Shown here: one piece after another, positions 10,811 to 19,938 of the stretch | Layout: each line of letters opens with the position of its first letter | Numbering within the stretch: position 1 is the first letter of the stretch | NCBI RefSeq assembly: GCF_030128825.1 | Contig: NZ_CP119127.1 | Span: 930,001 to 994,000 of the forward strand | Direction of reading: 5' to 3' | Source: Sphingobium sp. WTD-1 | GTDB taxonomy: Bacteria > Pseudomonadota > Alphaproteobacteria > Sphingomonadales > Sphingomonadaceae | DNA length: 64,000 nucleotides | Notes under the pieces: model-generated | What the model saw: the letters and a program-made list of their open reading frames with translations, nothing else | Told to the model about the DNA's origin: nothing | Database searches by the model: none | Program-made: the position numbers and the translations under genes

Positions 10811-10813
10811 GGC

Positions 10814-11716
10814 TCAGGCCTCCAACGGCTGGAAGAGGCCCTTGTCGGCCTCGGGATGCGGCATGGTCTGCGGACCACCTGTGCCGATGCCCCACTGATC
10901 CATAACCTTGGGCCCTGGCACATGAACCTGCGGCTGATGTTCCTCGAAATCGACGTCCTCCAGTTCTGAAGTATATTCGACGGCGAAGCCTGCAGGCGTG
11001 GTGAAATAGCTGAACGTATTATTCCCCGCCGTGTGTCGGCCGGGACCCCAGCGGATGTCCGTCCCCTTGAACTTCAGCCGATTGATGCCGACCATCATGT
11101 CATCGACGCTAAGCATGTCGTAGGCGACATGGTTGAGACAGGGAGGCCCCGGAAGGATGGCCAGCCGATGATGGGCAGCATTGCAGCGCAGGAAGCACAT
11201 GAAATCGCCCAGCCAGTCGCTGATCTTGAATCCCAGCACGTCGACGAAGAAGCGCACCAGGGCTTGATGGTCGGGAGAATGAAGGACGATGTGACTGATT
11301 TTCTGCGGGACGCCTTCCCAGCGAGAAAGCGTACGCGCGCTACGGGGCTCGACATCACTCGAAATCTCGAACGGCAGGCCGTCTGGCGAGAAGAAGCGAA
11401 AGCCATAGCCGCCCGCCAGAGTCGCCAGGTTGCGCGGCGGAAAGATGATTCGGCAGCCGGCAGTGACCACCTTGTCATGCAGTGCATCGACATCGGCTTG
11501 GCTTTCGGCGGCAAGAGCGATCACGTCAACGCGACGATCTTCGCTCCCGCGTAGGCGCACGACATAGGGTTCTTCGCCGCCATCGGCCGCAAAATATACC
11601 ATGCCGTCCTTCTCGCCGACTTCGACTAATTTCCATTGATCAGCGTAAAAGCTTCGCTCGGCAGCCAGGTCGGGAACGCCGTAGCCGACATAGCGAATTT
11701 CAGAAACGCGGCTCAT
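10814..11716 (-). CDS. VOC-family extradiol ring-cleavage dioxygenase (type I)
   Basis: 300 residues with two vicinal-oxygen-chelate domains (about 5-125 and 138-255), as in 2,3-dihydroxybiphenyl dioxygenase. The C-terminal domain keeps the Fe(II) ligands H142 (ISHIVLHS), H196 (CLNHVAYD) and E247 (GFAVEYTS). It also keeps the second-sphere residues H182/H183, H228 (GRHT) and Y237 (FSYF). It should therefore insert O2 next to a catechol hydroxyl. It sits directly after the FAD monooxygenase, the usual hydroxylate-then-cleave pair. FdeE and FdeC of the Herbaspirillum naringenin pathway are the analogous pair I recall; orthology is not shown here. Confidence 0.9.
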   Translation of the reverse strand: MSRVSEIRYVGYGVPDLAAERSFYADQWKLVEVGEKDGMVYFAADGGEEPYVVRLRGSEDRRVDVIALAAESQADVDALHDKVVTAGCRIIFPPRNLATLAGGYGFRFFSPDGLPFEISSDVEPRSARTLSRWEGVPQKISHIVLHSPDHQALVRFFVDVLGFKISDWLGDFMCFLRCNAAHHRLAILPGPPCLNHVAYDMLSVDDMMVGINRLKFKGTDIRWGPGRHTAGNNTFSYFTTPAGFAVEYTSELEDVDFEEHQPQVHVPGPKVMDQWGIGTGGPQTMPHPEADKGLFQPLEA

Positions 11717-11759
11717 CAGATAACTCCTTGGGTAAATGCATGGGAGGCGGACTGCCGCC

Positions 11760-12875
11760 TCAGATCGGCTCGGCGATCATCTCGAACATTTCATGGGTGG
11801 CCGCCGCGTTATCGACAGGCGGCCCCTTGCCGATTTGACCGTGGCAGATGGCAAGGCTGGCACGCACGATATAGGCGCACCGTTCGAACCGACGGGCATG
11901 ATAGGCTTCAAAAACGCTCTCCAGAGCGTCATGATTGGAGAGTTCATCGGCCAGGACCAGGCTGTCTTCGATCGCCATACCCGCGCCCTGTCCCAGATGC
12001 GGCGTGGTCGCGTGGACTGCGTCTCCCAGCAGGACGATCCTGCCCTTGTGCCATGGCCCTTCGACCAGCAGGCCTTCCAGTGGGCGGTAGACCACGGCGC
12101 TATCTTGTGTGATCTCTTGCGCCAGCGCCTGAATGGCTGGCGCGGTCCCCGAAAGCTTGGCACGCATGACCGCTGCCAGTCCTTCGAGCGGATAGCGCGG
12201 ATTGTCGGGTTCGGGCGTCGTCGCATACATGTACATGAGCGCGTCCGAAATGGGCACGAGACCAACGCCGATAGGGCCGTTATAGACTTGCAGCGCATCA
12301 AGCTCGGCCGGGCGGGCGAAATTGTAACGCCACACGGCCTGGCCAGTGAATTGGGGCTTGGGTGCATCGGGGAAAATGAGGTCGCGCGTCTGCGAATAGA
12401 CGCCGTCCGCACCTACAACCAGATCATAGCGATCGCTGCCGCCATCCGAAAAATCGACAGTCACGCCGTCGGCTCCGTCGACGATGCGCTCGGCTGTTAC
12501 GCCAAGCCGAACGGTCGCACCGCTGGACAGCGTACGATCACCCAGAACATTGTGGAGCGCTGGGCGACCGATGCCGACATTGGCGGGCTTCCCTTCGACC
12601 AGTCGCGGCGAAGGGACACGGGCAATCTTCGCCCCGTTAGGAAGGAAGATCTCGATCGCGTCGAAGCCGACTCCTGCCGACAAATAATCGTCGAGAAGGC
12701 CGAGCTGCGCCATCGCCCGAACAACATTGGATTGCTGGATGATGCCGACGCCATAAACAGACCAGTCAGGGTCACGTTCGATAACATCGACCTGATGCCC
12801 CTTGGCGCGCAGGGCGATCGCAGCCGTCAGGCCCCCGATACCGCCGCCAATGACCAATATGCGCTGCGCTTCCAA
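11760..12875 (-). CDS. FAD-dependent aromatic monooxygenase (PHBH/salicylate-hydroxylase type)
   Basis: 371-residue class A flavoprotein monooxygenase that uses NAD(P)H and O2 to hydroxylate a phenolic ring. The three diagnostic motifs are present: the dinucleotide fold ILVIGGGIGGLTAAIALRAK near residue 6, the DG motif LVVGADGVYSQTR near 157, and the GD motif IVLLGDAVHATTPHLGQGAG near 285. It is probably the first structural gene of the minus-strand operon, with AT-rich promoter-like sequence in 12876-12956. It is likely to make the ortho-diol cleaved by the next gene product. Substrate identity cannot be read from the sequence. Confidence 0.9.
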   Translation of the reverse strand: MEAQRILVIGGGIGGLTAAIALRAKGHQVDVIERDPDWSVYGVGIIQQSNVVRAMAQLGLLDDYLSAGVGFDAIEIFLPNGAKIARVPSPRLVEGKPANVGIGRPALHNVLGDRTLSSGATVRLGVTAERIVDGADGVTVDFSDGGSDRYDLVVGADGVYSQTRDLIFPDAPKPQFTGQAVWRYNFARPAELDALQVYNGPIGVGLVPISDALMYMYATTPEPDNPRYPLEGLAAVMRAKLSGTAPAIQALAQEITQDSAVVYRPLEGLLVEGPWHKGRIVLLGDAVHATTPHLGQGAGMAIEDSLVLADELSNHDALESVFEAYHARRFERCAYIVRASLAICHGQIGKGPPVDNAAATHEMFEMIAEPI

Positions 12876-12956
12876 GTCTCGCTCTCCTCCAATTTGTTCT
12901 GGGGAGAGTTTAGGACGCGCTTTTCAATATCAAAATTCGATTGTTTGGATCATAGT

Positions 12957-13871
12957 TTATCCATTTTGTGGATTAGTTGCTATCCGTCGCAATTGTTCTC
13001 GAAACCAGAAAAGCCCTTCGTCAGCAGCGCGGGTCTGATGAAACTGCACCAACTCCTGCATCACCGGGAAGGCAAAGGGCATCGGCACCGATGTGAGCGG
13101 AAAAAGGCGCATGGCCGCCCGTGCAAGACGTTCGTGCATGACCGCCAGCCGCTGGGTGCCCACCAGCAGCCAGGGAACCGTTGTGAATGACGAAGCCGAG
13201 ATTTCGATCCGGCGATGCTTGCCCATCAGCGCGAGATGTCGATCGGCAAAAGCTATATTGGAACGCGAGCCAATGGCGACGCCGATGTGGCCCGCGCCCA
13301 GGAAGCGCGCTTCGTCGAGTGGCGTCTGGAGCAAGGGGTTGTCCTCCCACCCGACTACGACATGCTCTTCCTCGAACAGCAATTCTGTTGGATGATCGGC
13401 TGAGAGAAATTCGCGCGGACTGATCATCAGATCCGCCTTGCCATCACCGATCAGTTCGGAGCTGTGCTGATCAGGCGATATCAGTTGCAGCCTTACGCCG
13501 GGGGCCAAGTTGGAAAGGTCGGCCATCAAGGGAGCGACAAGCGCTGTGATCACATAGTCGGACGCGATGACCTTGAAGGTCCGCTGCGAGTTGGCAGGAT
13601 CGAAGGAGGCCGACGTTGCGAGCAAGGTTTCAATCCCGCCCAGGCATTCGCGCACCAGCGGCGCCAGGCTTTCTGCAAAGGCGGTCGGGTACATCCGCTT
13701 GCCGTGGGTCACCAACAGAGGGTCACCGAAATAGTCACGCAGCCTGGACAGGGCAGCACTCATGGCGGGCTGGCTCAGATGCATCTGCCGCGCCGCGCCG
13801 GACACCGAATGCGTTTGCATGAGCCCTTCGAAGACAGCGAGAAGATTGAGGTCGAGACCGCGGAAACGCAT
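12957..13871 (-). CDS. LysR-family transcriptional regulator 1
   Basis: 304 residues. The N-terminal winged HTH (LDLNLLAVFEGLMQTHSVSG, AARQMHLSQPAMSAALSRLR) is followed by a periplasmic-binding-like effector domain, of the NodD/NahR-like branch common beside aromatic pathways. It lies upstream of, and in the same direction as, the monooxygenase operon, and is divergent from the TonB receptor at 13996. It is well placed to control both. The 124-bp intergenic region contains ATCC and GGAT arms around 13872-13892 that could be a LysR site. Confidence 0.9.
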   Translation of the reverse strand: MRFRGLDLNLLAVFEGLMQTHSVSGAARQMHLSQPAMSAALSRLRDYFGDPLLVTHGKRMYPTAFAESLAPLVRECLGGIETLLATSASFDPANSQRTFKVIASDYVITALVAPLMADLSNLAPGVRLQLISPDQHSSELIGDGKADLMISPREFLSADHPTELLFEEEHVVVGWEDNPLLQTPLDEARFLGAGHIGVAIGSRSNIAFADRHLALMGKHRRIEISASSFTTVPWLLVGTQRLAVMHERLARAAMRLFPLTSVPMPFAFPVMQELVQFHQTRAADEGLFWFREQLRRIATNPQNG

Positions 13872-13995
13872 GATCCATCCATTCCATGATTGGATAACGA
13901 TAAGATCAAATGATTTAACCTATGGACCATAACTGATCTACTCTTTCCTCACAGATGCGTCGGAATAGGCGCGCACATCAGGAGAGGAGACAGGC

Positions 13996-16278
13996 ATGAA
14001 GGCGGCCCTACTGGCGACAGCTGCAGCGATATTCATCCCGGTTACGCCGGCCTTGGCACAGGAGCAGGGCAGCGGCGAGGAAGTGCAGGCCGAGGTGTCC
14101 GGCATCGCCGACATCATCGTCACAGCGCAGCGGCGTAGCGAAAATTTGCAGAAGGCCGCGATCGCGGTCAGCGCAGTGGCCGGGGATACGCTCGTCAAGC
14201 AAAGCATCACCCAGGCCAATGATCTCACCCGGGTCGTGCCCGCGCTCCAGGTGGCGCCTGCGGCGTCCTTCACCCAGATCTATCTGCGCGGCGTCGGCAC
14301 CTTTGGCGCCAATGCCTTTGCGGAGCAGGGCGTCGCCTTCAATCTCGATGGCGTTTATCTGTCTCGCCCAGCTGCACCGGCCGGGCTCTTCTATGATCTT
14401 GAGCGCGTCGAGGTGCTCAAGGGCCCGCAGGGCACGCTTTATGGTCGCAACGCCACCGGCGGCGCCGTCAACGTGATCACCGCCAAGCCCAAGCTTGGTG
14501 AGACGTCGGGCTATATCAACGCGGAATATGGCAATTACGATGCCATCAAGGGTTCGGCCGCGCTCAACCTGCCCCTGGGCGAGAAGCTCGCTTTGCGTGT
14601 TGCAGGCCAATATGTGAAGCGCGTCGGCTATTACAGCGATGGCTATGATGACGAGGATACCCAGGCCGTCCGCGCCCAATTGCGTGGCGAGACTGGCACT
14701 GGCCTCGATGCCACCTTGTCGGTCGATTATGCGCATGTGGGCGGAATGGGCTCGGGCGGCACGATCATGCCGCTGCTCGACGGGAAGCATCGGCTCGGGC
14801 CCAGCGATCCCCGTGTCATCGCCGCCTATGTAGCTCGCTCGCCAACGCCGCCGGTCCCCCAGGCGATCGCCAGCGATGATGGCTATCAGGATAATGACTT
14901 CTTCGGCGCAGCGCTGACGCTCAACGCGGATCTCGGCTTTGCGACGCTCACCGTCATTCCCGCCTATCGCAAGACGGATCTCGACTTTCGCTCCTATGCC
15001 TCGAGTTTCCTGATCGACGTCCAGGAAAAGTCGAGCCAGATGTCACTCGAGACCCGACTGGGCGGGCATAGCGGCCCCCTCGAATGGGTCGTTGGCGGCT
15101 ATTATTTCGGCGAAGATGTGAGCGCCCGGCAGCTATTCGACCAGGCCAGCAATGGCACTCGGATCAACTCGGAACTGGAAACCGAAAGCCTCGCGGCCTT
15201 CGGTCAGGCGACTTTTTCGGTAACCGACAGATTCCGGCTGACAGGCGGGCTGCGTTACACAACCGATGCGAAACGCCAGGCAACCGAGGCGCATACGCTT
15301 CCCTTCGTCGGTTTCGTCAATCCCGCGCAGGGTAACTTCACCCCGATCATTCTCGACATCGTCAGCTATCCGCGCACCGACGTGGATTTCAACAAGGTTA
15401 CATGGAAGGCGGGCGTGGAATATGACGCCGGACCGCGTTCGTTGCTGTACGCGTCGGTTGCCACCGGTTTCAAATCGGGCGCGCTGTTTGCGGCGACGGG
15501 GCGCAACTATTCAGCGCCGGAAAACATGACCGCCTACACCATCGGCTCGAAGAATCGCTTCTTCGACAATAAGGTTCAGCTGAACGCGGAAGCGTTCCTC
15601 TGGAAATATGAGGACCAGCAGATTTCGCATCTGGGCCCGGTCCAGATTGCCAGCACGCCGGCAGGCGCGATCTATGGTCCGGTCTTCACCACTGAAAATG
15701 CGGGCAAGTCGACCATCTACGGTCTTGAACTGGAGGCACTATTCCAGCCGACGAGCAATGACCAGTTTTCAGCCAATATCCAGTATCTGCACAGCAAATA
15801 TGATGAGCTGACCTATCAGGCCTATTCGACGACCGGCACGGCGCCCGTCATCGGCTGCGCGGTGACCCCCACGAGCCAGACCGGCGCTTCGCCCGCTGCC
15901 CGCATCTATGATGTGGATTGTTCGGGCCGACCGCTGGTCAACGCGCCCAGGTGGGTGTTCAATCTGGGCTATGAACATAGCTTCCAGCTTGGCGATCATG
16001 GCAAGCTGATTGCGGCAGCTGATACACGGATCGAAACGTCCCGCTATCTCTCGCTCGATTTCCTCGAGCTGGGACGGCAGGGCTCCTACATGATGTCCAA
16101 TGCGCGGCTCACCTACGAAAGCCCGTCGGGCAATTTCTCCCTGACCGGCTTCATCAACAATATTGAGAATGAGCTGGTGTTTGCCAATTCGCTGCAGAGT
16201 CCGGCGAAGCCCGGCGTCATTTACAACCAGCTGAGGCCGCCCCGCACCTATGGCGTGCGCGCCGGTTTCCGCTTCTAG
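13996..16278 (+). CDS. TonB-dependent outer-membrane receptor 1
   Basis: 760 residues. A signal peptide (MKAALLATAAAIFIPVTPALA) precedes a plug domain with the family opening DIIVTAQRRSENLQ and the plug signature GPQGTLYGRNATGGAVNVIT, then a 22-strand-type barrel ending in the outer-membrane signature GVRAGFRF. It imports a ligand across the outer membrane using TonB/ExbBD energy, none of which is encoded here. AGGAGAGG lies just before the ATG. Placement between two LysR genes and beside ring-cleavage genes suggests the ligand is the aromatic substrate or its glycoside. Confidence 0.93.
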   Translation: MKAALLATAAAIFIPVTPALAQEQGSGEEVQAEVSGIADIIVTAQRRSENLQKAAIAVSAVAGDTLVKQSITQANDLTRVVPALQVAPAASFTQIYLRGVGTFGANAFAEQGVAFNLDGVYLSRPAAPAGLFYDLERVEVLKGPQGTLYGRNATGGAVNVITAKPKLGETSGYINAEYGNYDAIKGSAALNLPLGEKLALRVAGQYVKRVGYYSDGYDDEDTQAVRAQLRGETGTGLDATLSVDYAHVGGMGSGGTIMPLLDGKHRLGPSDPRVIAAYVARSPTPPVPQAIASDDGYQDNDFFGAALTLNADLGFATLTVIPAYRKTDLDFRSYASSFLIDVQEKSSQMSLETRLGGHSGPLEWVVGGYYFGEDVSARQLFDQASNGTRINSELETESLAAFGQATFSVTDRFRLTGGLRYTTDAKRQATEAHTLPFVGFVNPAQGNFTPIILDIVSYPRTDVDFNKVTWKAGVEYDAGPRSLLYASVATGFKSGALFAATGRNYSAPENMTAYTIGSKNRFFDNKVQLNAEAFLWKYEDQQISHLGPVQIASTPAGAIYGPVFTTENAGKSTIYGLELEALFQPTSNDQFSANIQYLHSKYDELTYQAYSTTGTAPVIGCAVTPTSQTGASPAARIYDVDCSGRPLVNAPRWVFNLGYEHSFQLGDHGKLIAAADTRIETSRYLSLDFLELGRQGSYMMSNARLTYESPSGNFSLTGFINNIENELVFANSLQSPAKPGVIYNQLRPPRTYGVRAGFRF

Positions 16279-16292
16279 TCGATCCCAAATCC

Positions 16293-16323
16293 GCTCGCGC
16301 GTCAGCCCCTGGCTCGCGCGAGC
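16293..16323 (+). promoter_or_regulatory. 9-bp perfect hairpin between receptor and cupin genes
   Basis: GCTCGCGCG and CGCGCGAGC are perfectly complementary around a 13-nt loop, between the receptor stop and the cupin RBS. There is no T run, so it is more likely an intra-operon processing or stability element, or a weak attenuator, than a full terminator. Confidence 0.45.
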
Positions 16324-16336
16324 GTCAGGAGAATAT

Positions 16337-16891
16337 ATGGGTACAGAACCCGGCACCTCATTCCGTCGGATCGTAACCGGCCATGATGCAGATCGACGAT
16401 CGCGCATCGCCAGCGATGCGCCCCCGGTCCGGATTTTCGACAATCTGGGCGAGGAAGGCCTCGTGTTCCACGAAGTATGGAATACCAGGCAGACGCCCGC
16501 CATCCTTGATAGGAACGACGCCGAACCTGCAGAAACGCATCTGCTTTTGGCGCCGCCGCCGGGCGGGACGCGTATCCGTGTCCTGGACATCCCGCCGGAG
16601 CAAGCCGGGGCAGATTTCGATGCCGTGTTCGATGCGATTGGCGGCAGCGACGCGCATGTCGGCAAGACATCTAATCGGCATGCCAGTTTCCATCGGACTC
16701 GTTCGATCGATTACGGCATCCTGCTCTCGGGCAGCATCACATTGATGATGGACGAGGGCGAGACCATTGCCCATGCCGGCGACATCATCATTCAGCGTGG
16801 CACCAATCATGGCTGGATCAACCGTTCCGGCGCACCTTGCCGGATCGCCTTCATCCTCATCGACGGCGTCTTCGACGACGATCTGGCATGA
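16337..16891 (+). CDS. Cupin-domain protein
   Basis: About 184 residues with one cupin barrel in the second half: HRTRSIDYGILLSGSITLMM, then AHAGDIIIQRGTNHGWINRS. The first cupin motif lacks the usual HxH pair (it reads FHRTRSIDYG), so metal binding is uncertain. The start at 16337 has CAGGAG upstream; the longer open frame begins inside the receptor gene. Its stop overlaps the next start as ATGA, indicating coupling. Related small cupins often accompany ring-cleavage clusters as accessory or isomerase-like proteins. Calling it a quercetinase would go beyond the evidence. Confidence 0.78.
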   Translation: MGTEPGTSFRRIVTGHDADRRSRIASDAPPVRIFDNLGEEGLVFHEVWNTRQTPAILDRNDAEPAETHLLLAPPPGGTRIRVLDIPPEQAGADFDAVFDAIGGSDAHVGKTSNRHASFHRTRSIDYGILLSGSITLMMDEGETIAHAGDIIIQRGTNHGWINRSGAPCRIAFILIDGVFDDDLA

Positions 16892-17817
16892 CCCTGCTGG
16901 TTACCGGGGCATCCGGTTTTGTCGGCCGCCAAGTGGCGAGCCTGTTGGCGGATGAGGGTGGCTATGGCGCCGTCAGGCTGACGGATCTAACTGCGCCTCC
17001 CATACCGATCGGCAGCGGATTTGAAGCCGTCGCTTTCGACCTGGCCACCACGGAGCATCTCGACGCGCTGCTCGAAGGGGTCGACCGCGTCATCCATCTC
17101 GCCGCCGTTCCTGGAGGTGCGACGGAGCAGACGCCTGGATTTGCGCGCCGCATCAATGTCGATGCCCCGCTCGCCATCCTCGAGCATCTGGACCAGGCCA
17201 AGCGCCCGTGCCGCTTCGTCTATGCCAGTTCGATCGCCATACTAGGGCCGACGCCCTTACCCGTCGATGACGAGACGGTGCCTGCGCCGGCCACCCTTTA
17301 CGGCGCACATAAGCGCATGATCGAGATCGCACTGGCGCAATTTGCTCGTCGCGGGAGCATCAAAGCTGTCGGATTGCGTTTGCCAGGTATCGTTGCCCGC
17401 CCCATGGGCCCAAGCGGTCTCGCCTCTGCCTTCATGAGTGACCTCTTCCATGCGGCGCTGGAACAGCGGCCGATGACCTTGCCCGTGTCGGCAGATGCGA
17501 GCATCTGGATATTGTCTGCGCGGCGGGCCGCCTGGAATCTGATCCATGCGCTTCATTGCGGTATCGAGCACGGCATAAGCCTGACCTGCCCGGCTCTGCA
17601 TGTAACTATTGGACAATTGATCCAGCAGCTGTTTCCAGACCCGGCTCAGGTCCGCCATGCACCCGATCCTGAGCTTCAACGCCTGTTCGGATCCCAGCCC
17701 GCTCTTGTAACGCCATCAGCGGCAGAGGCCGGCTTCCAATCCGACGAAAGTCTCGAGGCGTTGACTGCTTCGGTGTTTGCCTCGCTTCGCGCTGAGGCGC
17801 CCTCTATTGTCCTATAG
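16888..17817 (+). CDS. NAD-dependent epimerase/dehydratase (DenD-like extended SDR)
   Basis: About 309 residues. The Rossmann motif GASGFVG sits at residues ~7-13, and VIHLAAVPGG and the catalytic Y-x-x-x-K (LYGAHKRM) follow, with a Ser in VYASSIAI. The pattern (SSIAILG, LRLPGIVARP, late SIWILSARRAAWNLI) resembles D-erythronate dehydrogenase and related sugar-acid dehydrogenases. It overlaps the cupin stop by 4 bp (ATGA). It could oxidise a sugar acid or an aliphatic hydroxy product of ring cleavage. It converges on LysR regulator 2, overlapping it by 14 bp. Confidence 0.82.
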   Translation: MTLLVTGASGFVGRQVASLLADEGGYGAVRLTDLTAPPIPIGSGFEAVAFDLATTEHLDALLEGVDRVIHLAAVPGGATEQTPGFARRINVDAPLAILEHLDQAKRPCRFVYASSIAILGPTPLPVDDETVPAPATLYGAHKRMIEIALAQFARRGSIKAVGLRLPGIVARPMGPSGLASAFMSDLFHAALEQRPMTLPVSADASIWILSARRAAWNLIHALHCGIEHGISLTCPALHVTIGQLIQQLFPDPAQVRHAPDPELQRLFGSQPALVTPSAAEAGFQSDESLEALTASVFASLRAEAPSIVL

Positions 17818-18748
17818 CGCGACCCGCCGGCATCGACGGATCACGGCCTAGGAAGAGCTCCGCCACGAGGCTACGAAACCAGACGATTGCCGGATCGCGA
17901 TCGACACGCCGATGCCAGAATTGCTGGAGGCTTATCAGAGGCGTCTCGAATGGCGGCGGCAAGAGCTTGAGTGGCGCCATGGTGGCGAAGATGGCGGCGA
18001 CCGCATGCGGAACGGTCGAAATGAGGTCGGACCCGGCGACAAGCAGCGGAACGCTCATGAAATGGGGCGATTGAAGCTGAATACGCCGGGATAGGCGAAG
18101 CTGATGCATTCGGATTTCCACCAGTTCCTGGCTCCGTCCCTTCTGCGACACCAGGATATGGCCGAGTCCCAGAAATTGCTCGAGTGAAAGCGCGTCGCCC
18201 ACGTCAGGATGATCCTTGCGCACGATGCAGCTGAAGGGGTGCTCGAACAATGTCTGACACAGGAAATTGCTGCCCTGGAGATCCGGGAAATAGCCCAGCG
18301 CCATATCGACCACCCCGTCGGACATGGCGCGCTCCAGTTCATGGGGCGGCATCGAGTGGGAGCGCAGCGTCGCACGCGGCGCGCGTTCTTTCAGCACCTC
18401 CAGCAAGGTCGGCAGGAACACGAGCTCGCCAATGTCGGATGTGCTGATCGAAAAGCAGCGTTCCGCATTGAGCGGGTCAAAGACTGGCAGCCCCAGCAGA
18501 TCTGCGTCGACCATCTCCAATATTCGTCGGACCGGTTCCCGCAATCGGTCGCCCATTGGTGTGGGGTGCATGGAGTTGCCGATTCGCACCAGCAACTGGT
18601 CCTGGAAAAATTGCCGTAGCTTGCCCAGCGCAAAGCTGACGTTCGGCTGGCTCATGTTGAGCCTTCGTGCGGTGGCGTGCACCCCGCGTTCCTCCAGCAA
18701 GGCGTCAAGCACCACCAGCAGATTGAGGTCGAGCCTACGGTAATCCAT
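17804..18748 (-). CDS. LysR-family transcriptional regulator 2
   Basis: 314 residues with an N-terminal HTH (LDLNLLVVLDALLEERGVHA, TARRLNMSQPNVSFALGKLR) and a LysR effector domain. It is divergent from the Rieske oxygenase at 18837, with a near-perfect 24-bp palindrome in the 88-bp gap (18765-18788), so it probably regulates that oxygenase and itself. It belongs to the same branch as LysR 1 but is clearly a different protein. Confidence 0.9.
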   Translation of the reverse strand: MDYRRLDLNLLVVLDALLEERGVHATARRLNMSQPNVSFALGKLRQFFQDQLLVRIGNSMHPTPMGDRLREPVRRILEMVDADLLGLPVFDPLNAERCFSISTSDIGELVFLPTLLEVLKERAPRATLRSHSMPPHELERAMSDGVVDMALGYFPDLQGSNFLCQTLFEHPFSCIVRKDHPDVGDALSLEQFLGLGHILVSQKGRSQELVEIRMHQLRLSRRIQLQSPHFMSVPLLVAGSDLISTVPHAVAAIFATMAPLKLLPPPFETPLISLQQFWHRRVDRDPAIVWFRSLVAELFLGRDPSMPAGRAIGQ

Positions 18749-18764
18749 GAAACTGATCCAGCAT

Positions 18765-18788
18765 ATCGATATAACTAGTTATATTGAT
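18765..18788. promoter_or_regulatory. 24-bp palindrome, probable LysR operator
   Basis: The 16-bp core ATATAACTAGTTATAT (18769-18784) is a perfect palindrome; extending it to 24 bp adds one mismatched pair. It is AT-rich in a GC-rich setting, and lies 17 bp upstream of the LysR start and 48 bp upstream of the Rieske oxygenase start, a standard position for an autoregulated divergent LysR promoter. Confidence 0.6.
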
Positions 18789-18836
18789 TGGCTGGCGGCG
18801 CGCTAGGCTTTCCTGAGAATAAGACAGGAGAGCGAT

Positions 18837-19904
18837 GTGAGCGCGCAGTCGGGGCCAAGGGCCGGGTCATCATTCCTCCATGACATCTGGTATGTCGCGG
18901 GCTGGGGACATGAATTGCAGCCAGGAAGCCGGACCTCCCGAACCATATTGGGGCAACCGCTCGTGCTGTTTCGCACCGAAGGCGGCGAAGTCTCTGCGCT
19001 CGAGGATCGCTGCTGCCATCGGGCCATGCCGCTGAGCGAGGGCGTAGTGATTGGGGAGAGCATTCGCTGCCCCTATCATGGCCTTGAATTCGGCACGAAC
19101 GGTGCCTGCGTGCATATCCCCGCACAGGACAAGATACCCAGGACTGCGCGCGTTCGCCATTTCCCACTGGTCGAAAAGGACGCACTCTTATGGATCTGGA
19201 TGGGGGATGCGGACAAGGCGGACACCGCGATCATTCCCGATCATCCCTATCATCAAGATCCAGCCTGGGCCTGGCGGAGCGCCCATTATGATGTCCAGGG
19301 CAATTGGCAGCTGCTGGTCGACAATCTGATGGATTTGTCACACCTGCCCTATATCCACCCCTCGACCATCGGGGGCGATCCGGAACTGCATTTCAAGACC
19401 CCGACGATATCCACCCGCCTGCCCAATGGTGTTCGCGTCGAGCGAAAAATGCCTTCCTCTGCCCCCCCGCCGACCTATGTGGCTGCTGCGGGCTTCAAGG
19501 GGCTCGTCGATCGCTGGCAGGAGATCGAGTTCCAGCCGGTCTTCATCCGCATTCATACTGGCGCATGTGACGAAGGGACGGGCGCCTATGATGGCGATAG
19601 ATCCCATGGTCTCTCGATGCTCGGCTTTCATGGCATCACCCCGGAGACCGAGACGACTACCCATTATTTCTGGTCGATGGCGACAAACATCACGCGGGGC
19701 GACATTCCCGACCTGGTATTCGAGCAGACGGCGCGCACCTTCAAGGAAGACCAGGCCGTTCTGGAAATGCAGCAGCGGCGCATCGCGCGAGAGCCAGGGC
19801 GGCAGCTGATCGACATCGCAAGCGATGTTGGCGGCCGACAGACGCGCCAGTTCATCCAGCGTCTGTTTCGAGCTGAACAGGAACGAGAGGCCGTGGAGGC
19901 CTGA
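18837..19904 (+). CDS. Rieske non-heme iron oxygenase, alpha subunit (VanA-like)
   Basis: 355 residues. The Rieske [2Fe-2S] centre is C59-x-H61 and C78-P-Y-H81; the mononuclear iron site is D-N-L-M-D166-L-S-H169-L-P-Y-I-H174. Length and layout fit the one-component-alpha group that performs O-demethylation or monooxygenation (vanillate demethylase type), needing a separate reductase not seen here. The start is GTG at 18837 with AGGAG 6 bp upstream; the ATG two bases earlier is in another frame. It is controlled in all likelihood by the divergent LysR. It could demethylate or hydroxylate the aromatic substrate before FAD-dependent hydroxylation and cleavage. Confidence 0.9.
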   Translation: MSAQSGPRAGSSFLHDIWYVAGWGHELQPGSRTSRTILGQPLVLFRTEGGEVSALEDRCCHRAMPLSEGVVIGESIRCPYHGLEFGTNGACVHIPAQDKIPRTARVRHFPLVEKDALLWIWMGDADKADTAIIPDHPYHQDPAWAWRSAHYDVQGNWQLLVDNLMDLSHLPYIHPSTIGGDPELHFKTPTISTRLPNGVRVERKMPSSAPPPTYVAAAGFKGLVDRWQEIEFQPVFIRIHTGACDEGTGAYDGDRSHGLSMLGFHGITPETETTTHYFWSMATNITRGDIPDLVFEQTARTFKEDQAVLEMQQRRIAREPGRQLIDIASDVGGRQTRQFIQRLFRAEQEREAVEA

Positions 19905-19910
19905 GGGCAT

Positions 19911-19938
19911 GGGATAGGGGCGATGATGCTCCTATCCC
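19911..19938. terminator. Hairpin between convergent oxygenase and tetR genes
   Basis: GGGATAGG / CCTATCCC, an 8-bp perfect stem lying exactly between the two convergent stops and overlapping the tetR stop. A short pyrimidine-rich tail follows on +. It may serve as a bidirectional terminator; the T run is weak. Confidence 0.45.

Noticed and set aside
16337..16891. Quercetin dioxygenase assignment for the cupin
   Set aside because: The protein is a short single cupin without the normal HxH metal pair; context alone is not enough.
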